A stretch of 64,000 nt of DNA, taken from contig NZ_BFCB01000002.1 of the NCBI RefSeq assembly GCF_003569045.1, forward strand, positions 1,717,506 to 1,781,505, read 5' to 3'. This DNA comes from Aggregatilinea lenta (GTDB taxonomy: Bacteria; Chloroflexota; Anaerolineae; Aggregatilineales; Aggregatilineaceae). Numbering within the stretch: position 1 is the first letter of the stretch; each line of letters begins with the position of its first letter. The notes under the pieces were generated by a model. It was not told the DNA's origin. It saw only the letters and a program-made list of their open reading frames with translations, and did no database searches. A program made the translations under genes and the position numbers. Positions 58,217-64,000 of the stretch are shown here, piece after piece.

Positions 58217-58293
58217 ATTTGAGCGGCAACAGGGGTATGAATGTATTGAAACAGCGACGAGCACCAGCACCTTACCGGCGCTGGCCGTTCACG

Positions 58294-58680
58294 TTAATTC
58301 GTTTCGGGCAGCGCACCCAGGAACTTATTCACCATGGTGAGCAGATCGACAGTGCTGATCGGCTTGGGCAGATAGTCGTCACAGCCCGCCGCCAAAAAGC
58401 GCTCGCGGTCGCCACGCATGGCGTTAGCCGTCAGCGCCACGACGGGGATGTTCGCCGTCTCCGCGTAGGTCTTGATCCGGCGCGTGGCTTCGACGCCGTC
58501 AATGCCCGGCAGACTGATGTCCATCAAGATCAGGTCGGGGCGCTCGTGGGCCGCCAGCTCGACGCCGGTCAGGCCGTCGTCCGCTTCCAGCACCTCAAAG
58601 CCGCGCGCCGCCAGAATCTTGCGCACCAGGCGCTTGTTCTGAAAATTGTCCTCAACGTACAAGATTCGTTTCGAAGCCAT
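58294..58680 (-). CDS. Single-domain response regulator (CheY-like)
   Basis: A 128-residue stand-alone receiver. Acidic triad residues are in ILYVEDNFQN, phosphoacceptor Asp in LILMDISLPGIDGVE, Thr in VVALTANAMRGD and Lys in DDYLPKPISTVDL. It has no output domain, so it acts by protein contact, as DivK- or CheY-like proteins do. It is the last gene of a minus-strand set comprising the multi-GAF histidine kinase and the PLP-REC-REC fusion, 104 bases after the latter. Confidence 0.92.
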   Translation of the reverse strand: MASKRILYVEDNFQNKRLVRKILAARGFEVLEADDGLTGVELAAHERPDLILMDISLPGIDGVEATRRIKTYAETANIPVVALTANAMRGDRERFLAAGCDDYLPKPISTVDLLTMVNKFLGALPETN

Positions 58681-58784
58681 GCTTTGCTCCCGACAAAGCT
58701 AACGCCGGTTAACAGCCTCCGCGAGCGCGGAGATGTCCCGCAGCGCACGCGGACGCAGAACGATCGCCGTTCGTTGGGCCAGCC

Positions 58785-60932
58785 TCAGCGCCTATCGTCG
58801 CGCAGCGTGGCGTCCACACGGTGGATCAGCGCCGCGCGGTCCAGGTTGGCCTTTTGGAACAGCGAGATAATCTTGCCCAGCAGCCGCTCGCGCTCGTCGG
58901 CTTGAAGGTCCTTGGCGGTCATGATCACCACCGGGATGTCGGCCAGCGACGGCTCCTGCTTGAAGCGCTCCAGCAGATCCTCACCGGACGTATCCGGCAG
59001 CATCAGGTCGAGCACGATCAGGTCCGGCAGCTGCTCGCGGACGAGCCGCCAGCCGCTCTGGCCGTCGTGCGCCTCGTGCACGCGGTAGCGCCCGGTTGCT
59101 TCCAGCAGACGCCGCACCAGGCGCGCGTCGCGGTGGTCGTCGTCGATGACCACGATATCGCGCTGATCGACGTCCGGCGCAGCCTGAAAGGATGGCTTGG
59201 GCGCGGATACGATCTGGCCCTGCGTCGCTGCGCTGAGCAGATCGCCGTCGCCGTCCAGGTCGCCACCGAGCGTCTCCACGACGTGCTGCACCAGCTCGCG
59301 CGTGTTGAACGCGCCCTTCTGCCACAGCGATTCCGCACGCCCTTCGAGCCGGGCGCGATCGGCGGGCGTCAGCGTCTTGGCCGACACCACGACGACCGGG
59401 ATGTGCGCGGTTTCCTGATCCGCCTTGAACGCTTCGAGCAGCGTGAAGCCGTCCAGTTCCGGCATGGTCAGGTCGAGCACGATCAGGTCCGGCTTGCGCT
59501 GGCGCACGAGGTCGAAGCCGTCGCGCGGGCTGTTGACCTCGAACACGCGGTAATTCTTCTGTGCCTGCAACAGGCGTCGGATCAGGCGGCTGTCCTGGGC
59601 GTTGTCGTCGATGACGACGATGGTCGTCACCTGCTCGTCGAGCCGTTCCAGCGCCGCGCCCAGGCCATCTTCCAACTGGATGTGTGACGGCTCGCCGCCG
59701 CCCGCCGCGCCGAACTCCAGGTCCAGCACATACTGGTCTTCGAGGATGTGCTTTTCTGCCGGGAAGGTGTGGCCGGAGCAGTTGACTACCACCACGTCAT
59801 CCGCGCCGATGGTGCCATCCGCCAGCAGCGTTTCCAGCCCGGCAAACGCCACGGCTGCCGCCGGTTCCATGCTGTAGCCCTCGACGCGCGCCAGCCGCCG
59901 CATTGCGCGGAAAGCCGCGCCGTCATCCGCCGCGATCATCGTGCCCCCCGTCTCCGAGCACACCTCGAACAGGCGCGTATACGCCTGGCCGGGGTCGCCG
60001 GTCGCCAGCACGCTGATGCGCGTGTGCGGCACGACGGGCTCCGCCGTGCGCTTGCCCGCCGCCCAGGCTTCCGCCATCGGCGAGCAGCCCTCGGACTGGA
60101 TCAGGGCCAGCTTGGGCACCCGGTCGATCAGGCCCATGCGCTCCAACTCGCGGAAGCCCTTCCACACGCCCAGCGGACCGATGCCGCCGCTGACCGCCTG
60201 CACGTACCAGTCCGGCGCGCGCCAACGCCCATTTTCCACGGGAAGATGCTGCGCAAGCTGCTCCGCGATCTCGAACGCGACGGTTTTGAACGCCTCGCGG
60301 CCCATGATCGAATCCGCGCCGCGATCGTAGTAGAGCGAGCGGCGCGCGGCGAAGTCCTGCGCGATCTTCTTGGCCTGATCGTATGTGCCGGTGACCTTGA
60401 CCACCTCGGCCCCGTACAGCGCCAGCTCGCGCAGCTTTTCGTTGGGAACCGTGCTGGTCAGGAAGATCCACAGGCGGATGCCAGCCCGCGCGCAAAACGC
60501 GGCATAGGCGGCGGCTTTGTTGCCGGTCGAAGCCAGCACGCACTCGCGCACCCCGGCCTGGTTGAGCGCCGAAATGGTCAGCGCACCCTGGCGATCCTTG
60601 AAGCTGCCGGTCGGGGATTGGCGCTCGTCCTTGATGAAGATTGCGCCGTGGCCCAGCTCACGGCCCAGGCCGTTCGCGCGCAGCAGCGGCGACCAGCCCT
60701 CCCCCATTGTGACGACCGCTTCCGGCTCGATCAGTGGCAGCAGCTCGTCATAGCGCCACATCGAGGCGGGGCGGTTCCCCATCCCGGCGCGCCACAGGGC
60801 CACCGCACGCTCGTAATCATAATCCGCGTCGACCCATCGTGACCCGCAGATCTCGCACGATTCCGGTAGCGGATCGGGTGACATCTTGTGGCCGCAATCC
60901 ATGCAAACGATGGCATTGAGCAGCGAAGGCAT
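58785..60932 (-). CDS. Threonine-synthase-like PLP enzyme fused to two receiver domains
   Basis: A 715-residue multidomain protein in one uninterrupted frame. Residues 1-35: zinc ribbon with Cys10, Cys13, Cys26, Cys29. Residues about 60-405: fold-type II PLP domain with Lys112 in QSPTGSFKDRQG, ASTGNKAAAYAAFC, AVSGGIGPLGVWKGF and NCSGHTFPAEKH, close to threonine synthase but divergent in the phosphate-binding and C-terminal loops. Residues about 436-555: receiver 1 with Asp442/443 and acceptor Asp487 (LIVLDLTMPE). Residues about 592-708: receiver 2 with Asp597/598 and acceptor Asp642 (LIVLDLMLPD). Start ATG 60932 has AAAGGA 9 bases upstream. It lies between a histidine kinase and a response regulator. 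I know of no described enzyme with this layout. Confidence 0.88.
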   Translation of the reverse strand: MPSLLNAIVCMDCGHKMSPDPLPESCEICGSRWVDADYDYERAVALWRAGMGNRPASMWRYDELLPLIEPEAVVTMGEGWSPLLRANGLGRELGHGAIFIKDERQSPTGSFKDRQGALTISALNQAGVRECVLASTGNKAAAYAAFCARAGIRLWIFLTSTVPNEKLRELALYGAEVVKVTGTYDQAKKIAQDFAARRSLYYDRGADSIMGREAFKTVAFEIAEQLAQHLPVENGRWRAPDWYVQAVSGGIGPLGVWKGFRELERMGLIDRVPKLALIQSEGCSPMAEAWAAGKRTAEPVVPHTRISVLATGDPGQAYTRLFEVCSETGGTMIAADDGAAFRAMRRLARVEGYSMEPAAAVAFAGLETLLADGTIGADDVVVVNCSGHTFPAEKHILEDQYVLDLEFGAAGGGEPSHIQLEDGLGAALERLDEQVTTIVVIDDNAQDSRLIRRLLQAQKNYRVFEVNSPRDGFDLVRQRKPDLIVLDLTMPELDGFTLLEAFKADQETAHIPVVVVSAKTLTPADRARLEGRAESLWQKGAFNTRELVQHVVETLGGDLDGDGDLLSAATQGQIVSAPKPSFQAAPDVDQRDIVVIDDDHRDARLVRRLLEATGRYRVHEAHDGQSGWRLVREQLPDLIVLDLMLPDTSGEDLLERFKQEPSLADIPVVIMTAKDLQADERERLLGKIISLFQKANLDRAALIHRVDATLRDDRR

Positions 60933-61038
60933 ACCATTAAATCCTTTACCAGCCGGGCCGTGCAAAAGGTGCACGGCCACGCTTATCCTCTATCGTACCC
61001 GCCACCCGGCACAGCTTTCAAGGGCGGCTTTTGCGCAT

Positions 61039-61077
61039 GCGGTTTTCCGGCAGACGGCGCGTCCGCCGGAAAACCGC
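61039..61077. promoter_or_regulatory. Long perfect hairpin between the kinase and the PLP-REC-REC gene
   Basis: GCGGTTTTCCGGC (61039-61051) pairs exactly with GCCGGAAAACCGC (61065-61077), and the loop itself contains GACG/CGTC, giving a stem of about 17 base pairs. It lies in the 171-base gap between the kinase stop and the fusion gene start. There is no T-run, so it is more likely a processing, stability or attenuation element than a simple terminator. Confidence 0.6.
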
Positions 61078-61103
61078 CTATCTCCGCGTTGGGACGTGCC
61101 GTG

Positions 61104-64000
61104 CTACCACTGGCGCGCTTCCGGCACAACCGCGACCGGCACGGTGAAGCTGAAGACCGAACCGGCGCCCTCTGCGCTCTCCACCCAGATATCGCCGCCA
61201 TGCATCTGCACGAGTTGCCGGGTGATTGCCAGACCGAGGCCCGTGCCGCCGACGCGGCGCGTCGCGGATTGGTCCACCTGGCGGAAGCGCTCGAAGACCA
61301 GCGGCAGGTTCTCCGGACTGATGCCGATGCCGCTGTCGGCGATCGATACCTTGAGCATCGACGGATCATCTGCGAACGGCTCAGCGCTGATGGTGACGTT
61401 GCCTTCTTCGGTGAACTTGATGGCGTTGGACACCAGATTGTTGATGATCTGGCGCAGACGCAGCGGGTCGGCCTCGACGCCGGGCAGGCTCTCGTCGAAC
61501 TGAGTGACCAGCTCGACCGGCTTGCCGCCTAACAGCACGCGCGCGGTTGCAAGCACTTCGTTCGCGAGGGCGGGCAGGCTGATCGGCTCGACGCTCATGT
61601 CCATCTGCCCGGCTTCGATCTTCGCCAGATCGAGCACGTCGTTGATCAGGTTCAGCAGGTGGCGGCCACTGCCGTGAATGGTCTCCACGTCCTCTTGCAT
61701 ATCCTCGGTCAGATCGCCGTCGATGCCGTCCAGCAGCACCTCGGCGTACCCGATGATCGAGTTGAGCGGGGTACGCAGCTCGTGGCTCATGGAGGCCAGG
61801 AATTCACTCTTGAGGCGGTCAATACCACGCAGCTGCTCGGCTACTTCAACCTGTTCCAGGTAGAGGTACGCGTTTTGCAGCGCGATACCCACCTGGGACG
61901 CCACACTCTGCACCAGCCCAACTTCGTCGCGGGTGAAGGTGCGCGGGCCGCGCGTCTCGTCCAGGATCAGCGTCGCGATCACCTGCTCGGCCATCTGGAT
62001 CGGCACGACCATCGCGGCGGTGAAACCCATCGAGCGCATGAACTCGTTTTCGGGCGTCGGATTCTTGAAGGCATCCTCTTCGAGCTGGATGCTGCGCGAG
62101 CGAATCGCCTGTTCGGCGTCGGGACTCTCGCTGAGCGGCAGCGACAGGCCGATCATCTGCTCGCCGATCGTACCCTTCGCGGCCAGCATGTGCAGCATTT
62201 CCTGTTCGGCGTCGTAGCGGAACAGGCTCATTTCGGGCACGTCGAGCAGATCGACCAGCCCGTCGATCGCGGCCTGCGCGATGTCCGCCGGTTCGAGCGA
62301 CTCGGCCAGGTGCTGGCCCAGATCGTACAGGCGAGCACGGCGATCGGCCTCAAGCTCGACCTCGGCGAACAGGCGGGCGTTCGACAGCGCGACCGACAAC
62401 TGGCTCGCGACGATACCCAGCGTCTGGACTTCGCTTTCGGTGAAGTACCCGGCGCGGTTCTGCTGCACGTCGAGCACACCGATGAGGTCATTACCCAGGA
62501 ATAGTGGCACTGCCACCTCGGAGCGCGTCATCGGCAGCAGCGGGTTCGGCAGGTGGTCGGGATTCTCGCGCACGTCGTTCACGACGACGGCTTCCAGCGA
62601 CCGGGCGGCGCGGGCCACGAGGCTTCGCGGCGCGGTGAGCAGAATTTGGTGACCGGCACGCTTCAGCTGCGCGCCCGCCGGGCCAAGTCCCTCGCGAACG
62701 ACCAGCGCATTGCGGGCCGCGTCGTAGAGATAGACGTGCACGTGGTAGTACTCGAACGCGGACGCCAGCCGGTTGACCGTCTCGTTCAGCAGCGCGTCCG
62801 GGTGCAGCAGCAATGCCAGCTGCTGGCCCAGCTCGAACGCGGCGCGCTGACGGCGGGTCGTGCGCTCGCGCTCGGTCACTTCTCGCGACACACCGAGGAC
62901 GCCGATGGTCTGGCCTGTGTTGTCCTTCAAGGGGAGCTTCGTCGTATCGAAGATGTGCATAGAGCCATCGGCAAACGCCACCACGTCGTGCGAGTTGTGG
63001 ATGGTCTCGTTGCTTTCAATCACGGCGCGGTCGTCCGTGCGGAAGCCGGTGATGCCCTGCTCGGGGTCACCCTCGATCAGTTCGACCGGCGTGCCCAGGT
63101 CATAGTCCGTCTTCCCGATCATTTCTTCAGGGCGGCGGTTGCCATAGAACTCGGCGAAAGCCTCGTTGACCAGGACGTAACGGAACCGGCGGTCTTTCGC
63201 GAAGATCCAGTCGGGCGTGGTGTTAATCACCGTGCTCAGCAGGGTTTCACGCTCGATTCGCTCGGCGAGCGCGTTCTGCGTCTCGTCAAACGCGCGGAAC
63301 TGCTCCAGCGCCTGCGCGATACGCTCGGCGACGCCCTGCACCAGCTCCAGGTCATCTCCCTGCCATTCGCGCGGGCCGTTTTCGGCCACGACAATACGCC
63401 CGATCGACTCGCCCCGCAGCAGGATTGGCTGGGCCAACGCGCGGTCTTCTGCGGTGGGCACCAGTGCCGCTCCCTCGGCGACTTCTTGCAGGTTGTACTG
63501 CACCTGGACCTGGCCCTGTTCGCTCAGGCGGCCCAGGTAGCTCTCCCAGTTTTCCCGCGTCAGGCGGCGGTTGATCGCGTCGGCGCGGGCTACCGCGTCC
63601 TGCGCGGTTTCGTAGGCCTGGGCGCTTCGCAGCGACGCCGTCAACTGGCTGGCCATCGCCTCGAACACCGGCAGGTTTTCGTTGTTGAAAGTCCCCGCCA
63701 CGGATGCCTGCATGTCGAGCACACCCAGCACCGCACCACCGATCATCAGCGGCACGGCCAGCTCGGAGTGCGTATCGGGCAGCATGGGGTTGGGCAGGTG
63801 GATGTCGCTGGTCGCCGTGTCGGTCACCAGCACGGGGGCCTGGGTGCGGACGGCACGCGCCACAATGGAGCGGGCGTTCAGGTCCAGGCGGTGACGGCGG
63901 GAGAGCAGCTGCTGCCCCACCTCGCCCGTACCGGCGCGCAGGACCGCGTAGCGCGCGGCGTCGTCGACCAGATACACCTGTGCATAGTACAGGTGGAACT
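61104..64000 (-). CDS. Multi-GAF/PAS sensor histidine kinase (5' end outside window)
   Basis: Soluble hybrid-type sensor kinase; 964 codons are visible and the frame continues past the window end (FHLYYAQVYLVDD). Counting from the GTG at 63977: GAF (about 1-125), a second partial GAF-like region (about 150-235), PAS (about 250-370, TTPDWIFAKDRRFRYVLVNE), GAF (about 385-545) and GAF (about 560-710). HisKA follows with His732 in SMSHELRTPLNSIIGY, then HATPase_c with INNLVSNAIKFTEEGN, ADSGIGISPENL and GGTGLGLAI. No receiver domain is attached at the C-terminus. It is the likely phosphate donor to the PLP-REC-REC protein and the CheY-like regulator downstream. Confidence 0.93.
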   Translation of the reverse strand, partial: FHLYYAQVYLVDDAARYAVLRAGTGEVGQQLLSRRHRLDLNARSIVARAVRTQAPVLVTDTATSDIHLPNPMLPDTHSELAVPLMIGGAVLGVLDMQASVAGTFNNENLPVFEAMASQLTASLRSAQAYETAQDAVARADAINRRLTRENWESYLGRLSEQGQVQVQYNLQEVAEGAALVPTAEDRALAQPILLRGESIGRIVVAENGPREWQGDDLELVQGVAERIAQALEQFRAFDETQNALAERIERETLLSTVINTTPDWIFAKDRRFRYVLVNEAFAEFYGNRRPEEMIGKTDYDLGTPVELIEGDPEQGITGFRTDDRAVIESNETIHNSHDVVAFADGSMHIFDTTKLPLKDNTGQTIGVLGVSREVTERERTTRRQRAAFELGQQLALLLHPDALLNETVNRLASAFEYYHVHVYLYDAARNALVVREGLGPAGAQLKRAGHQILLTAPRSLVARAARSLEAVVVNDVRENPDHLPNPLLPMTRSEVAVPLFLGNDLIGVLDVQQNRAGYFTESEVQTLGIVASQLSVALSNARLFAEVELEADRRARLYDLGQHLAESLEPADIAQAAIDGLVDLLDVPEMSLFRYDAEQEMLHMLAAKGTIGEQMIGLSLPLSESPDAEQAIRSRSIQLEEDAFKNPTPENEFMRSMGFTAAMVVPIQMAEQVIATLILDETRGPRTFTRDEVGLVQSVASQVGIALQNAYLYLEQVEVAEQLRGIDRLKSEFLASMSHELRTPLNSIIGYAEVLLDGIDGDLTEDMQEDVETIHGSGRHLLNLINDVLDLAKIEAGQMDMSVEPISLPALANEVLATARVLLGGKPVELVTQFDESLPGVEADPLRLRQIINNLVSNAIKFTEEGNVTISAEPFADDPSMLKVSIADSGIGISPENLPLVFERFRQVDQSATRRVGGTGLGLAITRQLVQMHGGDIWVESAEGAGSVFSFTVPVAVVPEARQW

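Noticed and set aside
1-64000. CRISPR arrays, tRNA or rRNA genes, insertion sequences, prophage genes
   Set aside because: I looked for regularly spaced repeats, cloverleaf-like segments, transposase and phage motifs and saw none; the dispersed palindromes are irregularly spaced and lack spacers.

Overview
The window is a 64 kb stretch of a G+C-rich bacterial chromosome, almost certainly from a Chloroflexota of the Anaerolineae type. I infer this from the gene content: an anaerobic GlpABC, UbiA/UbiD/UbiX/UbiE-type menaquinone genes, GAF-rich hybrid kinases and proline/threonine-rich PA14-SH3 secreted proteins. It also carries many short palindromic intergenic repeats bounded by GTAGGGGC and GCCCCTAC, plus a second repeat family of the form CTCACCCCCGG...CTCTCCAAT...ATTGGAGAG. 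No database search was possible, so the taxonomy is an inference. I saw no tRNA, rRNA, CRISPR array or insertion sequence.

Layout. 1-2.1 kb: end of a pyruvate dehydrogenase operon (E1-beta, cut by the window edge, and E2). 2.4-8.3 kb: anaerobic glycerol-3-phosphate dehydrogenase glpA-glpB-(methyltransferase)-(NUDIX)-glpC. A promoter and a strong terminator follow, enclosing a roughly 115-nt candidate small RNA. 8.5-15 kb, minus strand: SixA-like phosphatase, TrmH-like methyltransferase, esterase, two GNAT acetyltransferases, glycerol kinase, and a TetR regulator with a DUF4405 membrane protein. 15.3-23.9 kb: late menaquinone biosynthesis (UbiD-, UbiA-, UbiE- and UbiX-type enzymes) with a three-gene ABC importer, a DUF4160/DUF2442 pair and a molybdopterin-binding (Mop) protein in between. 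24-27 kb: cation/proton antiporter with a PII-like partner, glycosyltransferase, TlpA-like thioredoxin. 27.3-32.1 kb, minus strand: two small membrane proteins and a zinc import operon zur-znuA-znuC-znuB with palindromic candidate operators. 32.4-45.4 kb: mixed housekeeping and accessory genes (Dtd, GNAT, hydrolases, an RHH-MazF fusion, VanZ, RDD, cupin, LysE, DUF1349, tandem NUDIX, RidA, beta-lactamase-fold hydrolase, an OmpR/histidine kinase pair, M24 peptidase). 45.6-47.0 kb: one conspicuously A+T-rich gene with a C-terminal PD-(D/E)XK-like nuclease signature, a probable recent acquisition. 47.1-58.0 kb: secreted HExxH peptidase, threonine synthase, a Fur-family regulator, membrane protein, GNAT, an 877-residue helical-repeat protein and a PA14/SH3 secreted protein. 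58.3-64 kb, minus strand: the most unusual locus, a multi-GAF/PAS histidine kinase (cut by the window end), a threonine-synthase-like PLP enzyme fused in frame to two receiver domains, and a single-domain response regulator.

How the genes work together. Glycerol kinase and GlpABC feed glycerol electrons into a quinone, and the UbiA/D/X/E genes make the menaquinone that would accept them. Zur presumably controls the zinc importer beside it. The kinase / PLP-REC-REC / response-regulator set looks like a phosphorelay in which an amino-acid-type enzyme is itself the phosphoacceptor. I consider this the best candidate in the window for an undescribed system.
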